Positions 51,334 through 61,020 of a DNA stretch of 64,000 nt are shown here, in pieces. The translations under genes were made by a program, and so were the position numbers. The stretch covers positions 1 through 64,000 of the forward strand of contig CAYNFM010000002.1 in assembly GCA_964396415.1 (NCBI GenBank). Direction: 5' to 3'. Under the pieces are notes generated by a model. It did no database searches and was not told where the DNA came from. It saw only the letters and a list, made by a program, of their open reading frames with translations. Position 1 is the stretch's first letter. Each line of letters opens with the position of its first letter. Source of the DNA: UBA1306 sp964396415 (lineage in GTDB: Bacteria; Spirochaetota; Spirochaetia; Treponematales; Rectinemataceae).

Positions 51334-52787
51334 GAGCGCTCGATTACCAGCAAGCTCATGTCGTCAATGTAGCTCCCTGCCCTCGTCTCCCGCGAGCGGC
51401 GTCGGAACGCATCGACGAAGTCTTCCAGGGCCAGGCCCCGAAACCCGTCCGCGAAGGTGTTCAAGCTATCTAGGGAATTCTCGAGGAGACCCTCGCCGAA
51501 AACCGCGAATAGCCCGTCCGAGGCGATGAGGAGCCGATCCCCCGACGAAAGGACGCCGGTAGCCTCCTCGATGTCGGCATCTACGATGACGCCGACCGCC
51601 GCGCCTTTCGTGTAGTGGACACGCATCCCTCCGTCGGACGCGAGATGCAGCACGGGCGAATAGCCCGCGCGCGCCACTTTATATTCTCCCGACGACCTAT
51701 CCATCGTTCCGTAGGCGATCGTGAAAAAACTACTCCCCATCGCGTCCTCGGCTTTATGACCGTATCGCTCGTAGAGCGAGCGCACGATGTCGGCCGGCGC
51801 CGGTGCCTTGCCGCCCCTTCCCCAGCCGAGGACGGGAAGGAGGTCGCGGAGCGAGAAGGCCATCAGAGACGCGAGGATTCCATGTCCCATGACGTCGAAG
51901 CCATAGAAGGCGATCTCGTTCTCTCCCGCGGAGAAGACATCGAAGAAATCGCCGGAGCCCGAGAGACAGGGTTCGAGGAAGCCGCAGACCTTATAACCTG
52001 GACCGGCCGCCGAAGGCATGGGGAGGAGACGGATCAAGGCCGCGTTGGCCTCAGCGGCGGAGGCCTCGAGAAGAAGACGCTCGCGCCGATCCATGCTTCC
52101 GAACACGACGAGACTGCCGTACTCGCGGCCGTCGGAGCGAAGAAGACGCTCAACGGATGCGACCTTGCCCGCCGATCTGTCGTCGTCATCCCTCAGCTTG
52201 ACAAGCCTGCGTCCCGGATCCTTCCAGCCTTTCTCCAATATGCGCGAGAGCTCGACTCGCGCCAGCAGACTCGGGTCGGATAGCTTCAGAAAGGCGATCG
52301 CCGCCTTGTTCGCGTGCGCGATCCGCCCGTCCAGATCGGCGATCAGCGCGGGTTCCTCCAAGACGTCGACCAGGGATATCGCCCCGCGCAGCTCGCGCTT
52401 AAGCGGCTCGCCGCTCTTGGCGCGCGAGAGGGCCAGCTGCACATTGGCTGCGAGCTCGCGCTCATCGAAAGGCTTGAGCAAAAAGGCATCGGGACCCGTC
52501 AAGGCGGCTCGCCTCAGCGTATCTGGATCGGAATAGGCGGTAAGATATATCACCGGGAGGTCGAACTCCGCTTTGGCCTGATAAGCCGCCTCGATGCCGT
52601 CTAAACTTCCACGTAGCCGAATATCCATCAGCATGAGATCGGGCTGGTGACGCGCCACGGCCTGAACGACCGCTTCGCCCGACTCGAGCACCTCTGGCAC
52701 GAAATAACCCAGACGCTCGAGGTCTTCCTTCAATTCCAGCCCAACCAGCGTTTCGTCCTCAACGACCAGAATCGTCTCTTTTGTCAT
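51330..52787 (-). CDS. Response regulator fused to PP2C (SpoIIE-type) phosphatase
   Basis: A 485-residue protein. Receiver residues 1-125: TILVVEDETLVGLEL, phospho-acceptor D in LMLMDIRL, and lysine in FLLKPFDE. A PAS-like segment follows (about 138-235). The C-terminal phosphatase domain spans 255-485: GDFFDVF, YGFDVMGHG, LIASDGLF and SYIDDMSLLVI carry the PP2C metal-binding aspartates. It is a partner-switch output that would dephosphorylate an anti-sigma antagonist. AGGAGG five bases upstream fixes ATG 52787. The histidine kinase gene is immediately upstream (25-bp gap); the GlpA-like gene overlaps by four bases. Confidence 0.88.
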   Translation of the reverse strand: MTKETILVVEDETLVGLELKEDLERLGYFVPEVLESGEAVVQAVARHQPDLMLMDIRLRGSLDGIEAAYQAKAEFDLPVIYLTAYSDPDTLRRAALTGPDAFLLKPFDERELAANVQLALSRAKSGEPLKRELRGAISLVDVLEEPALIADLDGRIAHANKAAIAFLKLSDPSLLARVELSRILEKGWKDPGRRLVKLRDDDDRSAGKVASVERLLRSDGREYGSLVVFGSMDRRERLLLEASAAEANAALIRLLPMPSAAGPGYKVCGFLEPCLSGSGDFFDVFSAGENEIAFYGFDVMGHGILASLMAFSLRDLLPVLGWGRGGKAPAPADIVRSLYERYGHKAEDAMGSSFFTIAYGTMDRSSGEYKVARAGYSPVLHLASDGGMRVHYTKGAAVGVIVDADIEEATGVLSSGDRLLIASDGLFAVFGEGLLENSLDSLNTFADGFRGLALEDFVDAFRRRSRETRAGSYIDDMSLLVIERS

Positions 52788-52812
52788 GTATTCCTCCTGA
52801 ATATAAGGCGAA

Positions 52813-54714
52813 TTACCCATCGCTCGATTTCGAGGCATGCGCTTCGCCGATCGGGAAGCGCAGCTCCACGACCGCCCCGGGACCCTTCCCGATGTGGACG
52901 CTCGCCCGATGCTTCTTGGCCAGGCTGGAGATGAGGCGAAAGCCCAAAGTCGGGAAGGCCTCGACGAAGGAACTTTCGGCAAAACCGGGCCCATCGTCTT
53001 CCACTACCAAGGCAAGGATTGGTCCCATTCTTCGAATCCGTACGCGTATCTTGCCGCGATGCGCTGGCCCGAAGGCGTACTTATAGGAATTAGCCACCAA
53101 CTCGGCCATGATGATCCCGAGATCGATACAGAGATCGGCAGGAACGATAACGCTCTCCGACTCGACTAGAAGCGTCTCCTCGCCTTCGATGCCGTAGCCA
53201 TCCGCCAACAGGCCGGCGAGGTTCTGCGCATAGTCGCCGACATCCACCACTTCCGCCGAATCCAGGGCGTAGAGTTTCTCGTGGACGAGGCCTATCGCCC
53301 GGATCCGTCCCTGCATCGACGAATACGCGGCCAGAACGGCGGGATTCTCGACCCGATGCGCCTGTAGCGTGGCAATGCTCGACACGATCTGTAGGCTGTT
53401 CTTGACGCGATGATGCACCTCTCGTATCAAGAGTTCCTTCGCGGCCAGCGCCTGCCTCAGCTGGCTTTGGGTCGATGAATGGCGCCCCGCCAACGCGTAG
53501 GCCTGGGTCCCAATGAAGATAATCATCCCATAAGAAAAGAAGTTACCGCTATCTATGATAAAACTCGAATACAATATCTCATTAATCGCGGCGACGGCGA
53601 GAGCAGCGGCTCCGAGAAGCAGAGGGAGGGCGCCGATCCTTCTGTGAGTGAGCGATCGAGCGGTTATGACGCCGACTGCGACGATGATGGCTGCGGCCAA
53701 AAAATAGTAGGGCTGAATGCTCCAAGTCAGAACACGCAGGGGCACAAGGGGGACAAGGGCCAGGAACAGGACGCAAATCGAGAGGAGTACCCTCGTCGCT
53801 CGCGAATCATGGTCCTCCGGAAACAGGCTCGAGAAGAAAAGCAGGCCTATGGGGAAGATCGTATAGTCGCAAAGATACTCGAGCCTTATCAGGAGATCGA
53901 AGCTCAGCGACGGGAAAAGGCGAACGATGGCGTATTCCCCCGTGACGATGGCGCGAAGGCCCGACATTATGGAAAAGATGCAAAAGTATATAAAACCCCT
54001 GCCTTCGATGCCTCCTCTTATGAAGAATGCAAATAATACGGCCAGGACGGCCAAGGACGAGGCCAAGGCGAGCGAGCCCGTCTCCCCAGCCCAGTCCTGA
54101 CGCTCGAGAGACTCTATCTCGCCGAGATAGAAGGGTCGCCATATTCCGCCGACTCGATACTCGTAATTCGATACGCGGACCACCAAGACAAGACTCGCTG
54201 CGCTTTGCGAAAGGATCGCCACGCCCGGCTTGTATGCGGGAAGGTCTCGCGTCGAATCGAGAGCCGGCCGACCGCCGCTTGCCACGAGAACGCCATCGGA
54301 ATCGAGCTCGAAAGCCGTAGAAACCGTAGTATATTTGATCCCGAGCGAAGGCCGGTGATCCGGGAGAAGCACGGTAAGGCGGTAAGTCCCCGCTCCGATT
54401 CCCCGAGCGCTGCCCATCGTCTTATCCGTCCAACGGTCCGGAACCCTCCGTTCGCCGCTTCGCGACGCGAGAAGGCCAGCCTCTCCCCTTAAAAGGACCC
54501 TCGGGAAGAAATCCCAGTCTCCTTTGAGCCTGACTGCTCCATCTCGCTGAAAATCCCAGCTGCGCAGATCCAGGACGCCTCCCGTCGCCGATGGGAGCGT
54601 CGACCGCTGACTCGCGCATCCGGTCGCGAGCCCGGCGAGGAGGATGAGCTTCGCCAATGTGGCATGAGCACGCATCGCGATGCTGACGGAACTCGAACCC
54701 AGGCTTCGAATCAT
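52813..54714 (-). CDS. 7TM histidine kinase of the HisKA_2 type
   Basis: A 633-residue sensor kinase. A signal/lipobox-like segment (LILLAGLATGC) precedes an extracytoplasmic 7TMR-DISM-like sensor domain (about 40-210), then seven membrane helices (about 215-410). The kinase follows: HisKA_2 ELLIREVHHRVKNSLQIVSSI with the phospho-acceptor His, and a HATPase_c domain with MAELVANSYKYAF and VEDDGPGFAE. Its partner is the RR-PP2C protein encoded next. ATG 54714 is chosen for GGAAGG five bases upstream; the ORF extends further. A TTGACT/TAATTT promoter lies 138 bases upstream of that start. Confidence 0.85.
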   Translation of the reverse strand: MIRSLGSSSVSIAMRAHATLAKLILLAGLATGCASQRSTLPSATGGVLDLRSWDFQRDGAVRLKGDWDFFPRVLLRGEAGLLASRSGERRVPDRWTDKTMGSARGIGAGTYRLTVLLPDHRPSLGIKYTTVSTAFELDSDGVLVASGGRPALDSTRDLPAYKPGVAILSQSAASLVLVVRVSNYEYRVGGIWRPFYLGEIESLERQDWAGETGSLALASSLAVLAVLFAFFIRGGIEGRGFIYFCIFSIMSGLRAIVTGEYAIVRLFPSLSFDLLIRLEYLCDYTIFPIGLLFFSSLFPEDHDSRATRVLLSICVLFLALVPLVPLRVLTWSIQPYYFLAAAIIVAVGVITARSLTHRRIGALPLLLGAAALAVAAINEILYSSFIIDSGNFFSYGMIIFIGTQAYALAGRHSSTQSQLRQALAAKELLIREVHHRVKNSLQIVSSIATLQAHRVENPAVLAAYSSMQGRIRAIGLVHEKLYALDSAEVVDVGDYAQNLAGLLADGYGIEGEETLLVESESVIVPADLCIDLGIIMAELVANSYKYAFGPAHRGKIRVRIRRMGPILALVVEDDGPGFAESSFVEAFPTLGFRLISSLAKKHRASVHIGKGPGAVVELRFPIGEAHASKSSDG

Positions 54715-54851
54715 CCCGGCCTTCCGTGGGCACATAAAATCAAGCCCCCTCGACGAGAGGGATTGTTCTACCGGTGCCCGTACCGGTCGGCGCGACGATC
54801 GATGAAGAGGCAAGTTGTCGCTGGACTATCGGGCTTTTTTAAATTGACAGA

Positions 54852-54880
54852 AAATTAATAATACCGTGCCGATAAGTCAA
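54852..54880 (-). promoter_or_regulatory. Promoter of the kinase-phosphatase-oxidoreductase operon
   Basis: Minus-strand TTGACT (54875-54880), 17-base spacer, TAATTT (54852-54857). AAATTGAC (54841-54848) and GTCAATTT (54876-54883) form an inverted repeat around it. The remaining gap to the glgP 3' end shows no feature. Confidence 0.6.
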
Positions 54881-54977
54881 TTTGCAATACCCCGCTTATT
54901 ATCCTGGCGCAATCCCCCTCGGATCTAGCTTCGTTTTGCGTATGCCGGTCCCGCGGCCAGGACGGAGGCTCGAAGGC

Positions 54978-57515
54978 TCATGCCCAGCGAATCAAGCCAG
55001 GGACGTAGGGACTCGCCAAGGCGGGATGCTTGGGAAGCACTCGCGCCGAGTAGCCGTGCTGGCCCGTCCTGTCGCAGGTAATGGTAACACGGTATTCCCA
55101 GGCTTTTCCCCTGGACTCTACCGCTCTCATCTCGTCGCGGGAGGCGTTCGTGATCCCGTCCTGGATAGTGACGGGGCCATGATAGAGTTCCACCGCCGCT
55201 TCGGAAGGCTCGAGGCCGCCCAGGTCCACTAGGGCGGTAACCGTTACCGAGTCGCCGCGCTCCATAATAGGCTTCGCGTCGGTACGGAGATCGCTTATCG
55301 CGACCGCCGGCCATGCCTTGCGCGCCTTCGCGAGGTAGGCCGCGAGATCCTTGGCGCTCTCGAGCTTTCCCGCGGAGAGGCGTCTCCCGTAATCGAGGGC
55401 TGGAAAGTAGAACCTCTCGGAATACTCCTTGAGCATTCGGTGGGTCGAGAAACGCTGACCTATCGATTTCATCGAGGCCTTCATCCGCTTTATCCAATCG
55501 CGCGGCAGACCGTCGCGGCCTCTCTGGTAGAATAACGGCACGATTTCATGCTCTAGAAGGTCATACAGGGCCTCGCTCTCGATGCGGTCCTGCAGCTCTT
55601 CGTCCTGATATTCTTCGCCGGAGCCTATGGCCCAGCCGACTTCGGGGCTATAGCCCTCCGCCCACCAGCCGTCGAGTACGGAACAATTGAGTACGCCGTT
55701 GACGCCGGCCTTCATCCCGCTCGTACCCGAGGCCTCGAGGGGCCGCCGCGGGGTATTGAGCCAGACGTCGGAGCCCGAAGTGAGATACCGGGACATGGTC
55801 ATATCATAGTCTTCAAGGAAGATGATGCGGCTCTGAACCTCTTCGCGTCTGGAGAAGTGCACAAGCTCCTTGATTATCTCCTTGCCGGGGAGATCGTGGG
55901 GATGCGCCTTCCCTGCAAAGATCATCTGTACTGGCCGCTGCGGATCGGAAATCAGGCGAAGGAGGCGATCGGGGTCGCGAAGGAGGAGGTTGCCCCGCTT
56001 GTAGGTCGCGAATCGCCTCGCGAAGGAGATCGTGATGGCGTAGGGCGAGAGCACGTCTTCGGCGCGGTGGAGCGCTCCCTCGGCGGCGCCGGCCCGCCTC
56101 ATCGCGCGCTTGAGCCGGTCGCGGGCGAAGACGACGAGCCTCTCCCTCCTCCGCTCGTGCGTACGCCACAGCTCCTCGTCTGAGATGCGGTCTAGCCGGT
56201 CCCACATATCCAGATTGGCGGGCTCTTCGTAAAAGCGGGGACCGAAATAGCGATCGAGGAGCTCGAGCATGTTGTGCGAGACCCAGGTACGAGGATGTAC
56301 GCCGTTCGTGATCGAGGAAATGGGTACTTCGTCGAGGGGGAGGGAAGGCCAAAGACCCGCCCACATCTTCCGGGAAACGACGCCGTGAAGCTGGGCGACA
56401 CCGTTCGCGAAAGCCGAGAGCTTGAGCGCGAAGACGGTGACGCAGAAGCTTTCGTTGTGGTCGTCGGGGCGTTCTCGACCCAGGGCCAGGAATTCCTGCC
56501 ATTCTACTCCGAGCTGCTGCGCCCAAGACCTGAAGTACTTCTCCATTAGGTCGAGGCCGAAACGCTCGTTGCCGGCCGGCACGGGCGTGTGCGTCGTGAA
56601 GATATTCGTCGGCCATACCGCCTGAACTGCCTCGGCGAAAGAGAAAGAATGCTCGACCATCACTTCGCGGATGCGCTCGAGCGCGAGGAAGGCGGAGTGC
56701 CCCTCGTTCATGTGAGTGACCACGACATCCACGCCGAGAGCGCGGAGGGCGCGAATGCCGCCGACGCCCAGGAGAATCTCCTGCCGGATCCGGGTCTCGT
56801 TATCTCCGCCATACAGAGCCGAAGTGATCGCCCTGTCCTCGGACGAGTTCTCCTCGATGTTGGTATCGAGGAGGAATAGGGAGGCTCTCCCGACCGTCAC
56901 CTCCCAGATCTGGGCGGCGACGACCCTGCCTGCCATCTCCACCGAGATGAGGATGGGCTTACCTTTATCGTCGAGGCAACGATGGACCGGCATATTGTAC
57001 CAGTCGTTCTCAGGATAGGACTCCTGTTGGAAGCCGTCTGGATTGAGGTATTGCTTGAAGTAGCCCTGCCTATAAAGAAGGCCCATGCCCACCAGAGGGA
57101 GGCCCATATCGCTCGAGGCTTTCATATGGTCGCCGGAAAGGATGCCTAGGCCGCCTGAATAGGTGGGCAGGGATACGTCGAGCCCGTATTCCATGGAGAA
57201 ATAAGCCACCATGCCTTCATGGTCGCCTTTATACCAAGTATCGCCGTTCTTGTAACGCTCGAATTTCTCTTCCACCATCTTGAGCGCGGCGATATAGGAA
57301 TCATCCTGCGCGAGTTCGTCGTACCGCTCTTGCGGGACCATGCCGAGCATCATCGCAGGATTTTGATTCGACTGCAGCCATACGTCGTAATCGAGTCGCA
57401 TGAAGAGCGTAATCGCTTCGAAGTTCCAGGAGAGCCAAAGGTTATGGGCCATTTCCTCGAGAGAGGATAGGGCTGGCGGTATCTTGGGTTTTACGGTATG
57501 AGAAAGAATTTTCAT
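54978..57515 (-). CDS. glgP: Alpha-glucan phosphorylase
   Basis: Releases glucose-1-phosphate from alpha-1,4-glucans using pyridoxal phosphate. The 845-residue protein belongs to the TIGR02094-like branch: AYFSMEYGLDVSLPTYSGGLGILSGDHMKASSDMGLPLVGMGLLYRQGYF, THMNEGHSAFLALERIRE, FTTHTPVPAGNERF, and LNTPRRPLEASGTSGMKAGVNGVLNCSVLDGWW containing the catalytic region with the PLP lysine. A short upstream UTR with GGAGG follows a region holding an AACCGGTT palindrome. The gene is divergent from an MFS transporter gene. Confidence 0.95.
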   Translation of the reverse strand: MKILSHTVKPKIPPALSSLEEMAHNLWLSWNFEAITLFMRLDYDVWLQSNQNPAMMLGMVPQERYDELAQDDSYIAALKMVEEKFERYKNGDTWYKGDHEGMVAYFSMEYGLDVSLPTYSGGLGILSGDHMKASSDMGLPLVGMGLLYRQGYFKQYLNPDGFQQESYPENDWYNMPVHRCLDDKGKPILISVEMAGRVVAAQIWEVTVGRASLFLLDTNIEENSSEDRAITSALYGGDNETRIRQEILLGVGGIRALRALGVDVVVTHMNEGHSAFLALERIREVMVEHSFSFAEAVQAVWPTNIFTTHTPVPAGNERFGLDLMEKYFRSWAQQLGVEWQEFLALGRERPDDHNESFCVTVFALKLSAFANGVAQLHGVVSRKMWAGLWPSLPLDEVPISSITNGVHPRTWVSHNMLELLDRYFGPRFYEEPANLDMWDRLDRISDEELWRTHERRRERLVVFARDRLKRAMRRAGAAEGALHRAEDVLSPYAITISFARRFATYKRGNLLLRDPDRLLRLISDPQRPVQMIFAGKAHPHDLPGKEIIKELVHFSRREEVQSRIIFLEDYDMTMSRYLTSGSDVWLNTPRRPLEASGTSGMKAGVNGVLNCSVLDGWWAEGYSPEVGWAIGSGEEYQDEELQDRIESEALYDLLEHEIVPLFYQRGRDGLPRDWIKRMKASMKSIGQRFSTHRMLKEYSERFYFPALDYGRRLSAGKLESAKDLAAYLAKARKAWPAVAISDLRTDAKPIMERGDSVTVTALVDLGGLEPSEAAVELYHGPVTIQDGITNASRDEMRAVESRGKAWEYRVTITCDRTGQHGYSARVLPKHPALASPYVPGLIRWA

Positions 57516-57576
57516 AAAATGCCTCCGGCGTTTCTCACGGAAATCCTAGCCGACCCACAGAGCGGAGTCAATACTT

Positions 57577-57584
57577 AACCGGTT
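57577..57584. promoter_or_regulatory. AACCGGTT palindrome between glgP and the MFS gene
   Basis: TTAACCGGTTTA contains the perfect 8-base palindrome AACCGGTT, the same core as the 14-bp palindrome at 1937. It is positioned 61 bases upstream of glgP and 67 upstream of the MFS gene, so it could regulate either. Confidence 0.35.
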
Positions 57585-57600
57585 TATGGAAGGGAACATC

Positions 57601-57629
57601 TTTCAAAGCGCATTTCGGGCCTGTATACT
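57601..57629 (+). promoter_or_regulatory. Promoter of the MFS gene
   Basis: TTTCAA (57601-57606), 17-base spacer, TATACT (57624-57629), then GGAGG and the ATG at 57651. Confidence 0.5.
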
Positions 57630-57650
57630 TCTTGCGAATCGGAGGTTTTA

Positions 57651-58877
57651 ATGGCAGAATCGGGAATAAGGATCTATCCCTATCGCTGGGTAGTGCTCAT
57701 CGCATTTATGCTCATCAATGTCATGGTTCAGGTACTGTGGATATGCTTCGCCCCTATTGCAAGCATCGCGGCTACCGCGTATGGCGTGAAGCGAGACGAC
57801 ATCGATCTTCTTGCGAATCTCTTCATGCTCGTCTATATCCCGATTTCCTTCCCGGCCTCCTGGGCAATAGACAGCTTCGGATTCAAGAAGGCGGTCGGGT
57901 TCGGAGCGACCCTCATGGCCGTATTCGCCATTCTACGTGCGGTCTTTCCGTTCAGCTATACTGCGGCCCTCATCGGCGCAATCGGTATCTCTATAGGACA
58001 GCCCTTCCTTCTCAACGCATTCACGAAATTGGCCGCCACGTGGTTCCCCCAGAAGCAGCGCGCGACCATCACCGGCGTCATGTTCCTGGCCTTGTTCGCC
58101 GGCATCGGCTTGGGGGAGACGCTGGGTCCCGCCCTCGTATCCGCTTCCGGCTTCGCGGGCATGCAGATAATCTACGCCGTCGCCACGACCGCTTCCGTCG
58201 CCTTCTTCCTCGTCTTCGCGCGAGCCAAGCCCCCCACATCCGCAAGTCCCCAGGGGGAGGATTCGCGTGCCCTGGTGCTCGACGGCTTGCGGCAAATACT
58301 GAAGAAGCGCGATGTATACCTGATGTCCCTCGCCCTTTTCCTTGGCAGCGGCATCGTCAATGGAGTCTTTACGCTTATAGACGGAATTGGCAAGGAGAAA
58401 TCCTTTTCCGTCGAACAAGGAGTCCTCTTGACGACCGTTCTGCTTCTTGGCGGTATCGTCGGAAGCATCGTCATCCCGGCCATTTCGGATTCCATCAGGC
58501 GGCGAAAGCCTCTCTTGCTTATAGGTCTCTTCCTGGCGGTGCCCGCCACCCTCGGACTCGCTTTAGGGAGGGGCTTCGCTGCGGAGTTCACGAGCTTCTT
58601 CATCATGGGCTTCTGCATCACCGGGCTTACTCCCCTAGCCTATCAGTACGGAGCAGAGATCACCCACCCGGCGCCCGAAGGCACGAGCAACGGAATCTTC
58701 GCCTTGGTCGTTCAGGCATCGGGCTTCTTGATCCTTCTCATGGACGGCCTCAAGAGCGCGTTCAAAGGCTCTTACATGCCTTCGATAACCGGACTCGCAC
58801 TGCTTCTCGCTATAAGCGGAGTCCTGCTTTGCTTTATAAAGGAGTCCCCCGAGATGAGCCGGCGCTCAGCCAAGTAG
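57651..58877 (+). CDS. Major facilitator superfamily transporter
   Basis: A 408-residue carrier with about twelve membrane helices in two halves joined by a cytoplasmic loop near residue 200. The signature-like DSFGFKKAVGFGA and DSIRRRKPLLLIGLF loops follow helices 2 and 8. It resembles FLVCR/oxalate-formate-type MFS members; the substrate is unknown. GGAGG five bases upstream supports the ATG. It is divergent from glgP and convergent with the degenerate helicase gene, 25 bases away. Confidence 0.85.
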   Translation: MAESGIRIYPYRWVVLIAFMLINVMVQVLWICFAPIASIAATAYGVKRDDIDLLANLFMLVYIPISFPASWAIDSFGFKKAVGFGATLMAVFAILRAVFPFSYTAALIGAIGISIGQPFLLNAFTKLAATWFPQKQRATITGVMFLALFAGIGLGETLGPALVSASGFAGMQIIYAVATTASVAFFLVFARAKPPTSASPQGEDSRALVLDGLRQILKKRDVYLMSLALFLGSGIVNGVFTLIDGIGKEKSFSVEQGVLLTTVLLLGGIVGSIVIPAISDSIRRRKPLLLIGLFLAVPATLGLALGRGFAAEFTSFFIMGFCITGLTPLAYQYGAEITHPAPEGTSNGIFALVVQASGFLILLMDGLKSAFKGSYMPSITGLALLLAISGVLLCFIKESPEMSRRSAK

Positions 58878-58902
58878 GTTTCGGCGTCCCGTCTCCGAGC
58901 TG

Positions 58903-60744
58903 CTAGCCTTTGTTTTTGCGGAGCCCGCCGAGGATGCGGCCGACCAGGCCTTCATGCTTGATCGCGGGTTCCGGCAAGGGAGGCTTCTGCGTCGCCCGGG
59001 GAGTCTCGGGAACTTTCGCCGAACTCGCCGGCCGATCTTTCCCGCTTCTACCCTGAGCCCCTTGAATCTGAGCTCCGCGACCCGGGCTCTGATGGCCGCC
59101 GCTTCGCGGCATCTTCGGTTGGCCGCCCTGACCTTTTTGGGGACCGATTCTTGCCTGGCTCTCGCCGAAGCCGCGGCCGTACTTCTCGCGATAGAGCTTC
59201 ATCCGCTCTTCCATCGGTATATCGTAGGGATTCCCCGGCATACCGGCCTTCTGCATGCCATGCCCTCGCTGACCCGGGCCGGCCCTATCGACAGGAGGCC
59301 GGGCCGGCGGCCGAGACGATGGTCGAGCCGTCGGCTGACGTTGAGCCGGCATCATTTGGGATTGCGGCCTTCCCGACCCTCGTCGGGAATTCTCGAGTCC
59401 CGCATCTTTGTTCGCCGCCTGAGGCGGGCCGCTGATGCCAAGCGTTCCGCCCGTCGCCTCGGAGATGCTCTTGCGGATATCCGGACTGGCGCGAGGATCG
59501 CGCGAGAGGGACTCGCGTCTCTGGGGCGGGGAACGCCGAGCATCTCTCAGATAGGCGTCGCCCCGCGGCCTTCGCTCGGCGCCCTTGCCCTCGCTTCGAT
59601 CTACCGCCTCGAGCATCGAGTCGGCGGCGGGCAGGGCCTCTAGCTTGGCGTCGATGTACTGCTCAACGGCGGGCAATCCATAGATGTAACGATCGCAGGC
59701 GAGGCTGACGACCTTGGCGTTCGGATCGGAGCGATCGAGCATCTCGAGCCGCTTTACGAAAAGCTCGGGCTCGAGGGGGATATCGTAATTCACGATCAGC
59801 GGGAAAACGCCCGGCGTGAGGCCCTCGGCGCCTTCATCGCTGAGGACCAGGCACGTGCAATCTCCCGCCCTGAATTTCTCGATGAGGGCGAATTTCCGCT
59901 CCGGGGACAGGGAAGCGAAGACCGAGTCGGAGGCTATGCCATTCATCGCGAGGCGGCGCGTCACATCGCTCGCGGTATCCCTCAGGTTGCAATAGACGCA
60001 AAGACGGACAGGCTTTTCGCGTGCGATAAGCCCAAGGAGAAATTTGAGTTTGGCCTCGATGGGAACCTTCCAGGTCTCTTTACGCACGCTCTGGGCCTTG
60101 GCGACCTCTCCCTCGATGCTGATCTCGGAAGGATTGTCGGCCAAATCCCAAGCTAGATTCTTGACCTTGACCGAGAACCTCGAGCAGGCCAGCGCGCTGC
60201 GCCTTTCCCAGGACGGAAGAAGGGAACCGCAGAATTTGCGAATCGTTTCGGAGGGAAGTTCCACGAGGCGATCCACCTCGTCGACAACGAGATAGCCGTA
60301 GTCCCGTAAATTGAGCGCAGGCGATCCAAGCAGGCCTTCGACCTCGCCGATGAGGACCGTAGCGGCAGGATCGCCCTCAAGGCAATAAGCGGAATCGACG
60401 GCGGCCTCGCCTCCTGCGGCGGCGCGATCTCGCAGGACCTTGCAGACGCCCAGATCGGCCTCCGAGCCTAGACGGCGGATGGCGGCAGCGCAGCGTTCCG
60501 CGCTCGCCTGGTCCGACGCAACGACGAGAAGCCTGCGTTTATCGCCTGAGAGCACCCACTGCAGCGCCGGTAAAAGAAGGACTTCCTCGCGTCCGGCATC
60601 GAGGGCGATCTTCGCGCAGACATTCTCTTGCCGCTCGACCGCGTGAGCGAGCATTTTCTCGTAGAAGAAGAAACTGGTCGGAAGGCCTTCGGCCGCGGCG
60701 GCGAGCCGAGGATCGATACCGAATCGTTGAAAATCCATGGCCAA
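58903..60744 (-). CDS. Degenerate DEAD-box-like protein with a disordered basic tail
   Basis: A 613-residue protein. The first 370 residues resemble two RecA-like DEAD-box lobes, but the motifs are eroded. Motif I (A-x-G-x-G-K-T) is missing (KIALDAGREEVLLLPAL instead), motif II is DEVD, and motif VI reads FVKRLEMLDRS where HRxGRxGR is expected. ATP hydrolysis is unlikely. Residues about 400-600 are rich in Pro, Arg, Gly and Gln, predicted disordered and RNA-binding. A scaffold or RNA-chaperone role, for example in a degradosome, is inference. Convergent with the MFS gene. Confidence 0.7.
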   Translation of the reverse strand: MAMDFQRFGIDPRLAAAAEGLPTSFFFYEKMLAHAVERQENVCAKIALDAGREEVLLLPALQWVLSGDKRRLLVVASDQASAERCAAAIRRLGSEADLGVCKVLRDRAAAGGEAAVDSAYCLEGDPAATVLIGEVEGLLGSPALNLRDYGYLVVDEVDRLVELPSETIRKFCGSLLPSWERRSALACSRFSVKVKNLAWDLADNPSEISIEGEVAKAQSVRKETWKVPIEAKLKFLLGLIAREKPVRLCVYCNLRDTASDVTRRLAMNGIASDSVFASLSPERKFALIEKFRAGDCTCLVLSDEGAEGLTPGVFPLIVNYDIPLEPELFVKRLEMLDRSDPNAKVVSLACDRYIYGLPAVEQYIDAKLEALPAADSMLEAVDRSEGKGAERRPRGDAYLRDARRSPPQRRESLSRDPRASPDIRKSISEATGGTLGISGPPQAANKDAGLENSRRGSGRPQSQMMPAQRQPTARPSSRPPARPPVDRAGPGQRGHGMQKAGMPGNPYDIPMEERMKLYREKYGRGFGESQARIGPQKGQGGQPKMPRSGGHQSPGRGAQIQGAQGRSGKDRPASSAKVPETPRATQKPPLPEPAIKHEGLVGRILGGLRKNKG

Positions 60745-61020
60745 CTCGCTTAATGAAGTGGGATTACGATCAGGGGCGCCCGGCTACTTCCTACCGATCC
60801 GGCAATCAATTACCGGTTATCGCATCGAGATATCATTGCCAGGTCAGTAATGATCGTATACGAAAAATGCTAAAAAAGAAAGGCGGGGATAGCCTCGTCG
60901 GAAGCTTCTCACCATTCCATAGAGAAATATAGTCCTTTCTTGACTTTCAAGCTAGAATTCAAGCATCATTCAACCTCAATAACCTCAACCCCGACCAATA
61001 GCTATAAGGAGACGGTCGCG

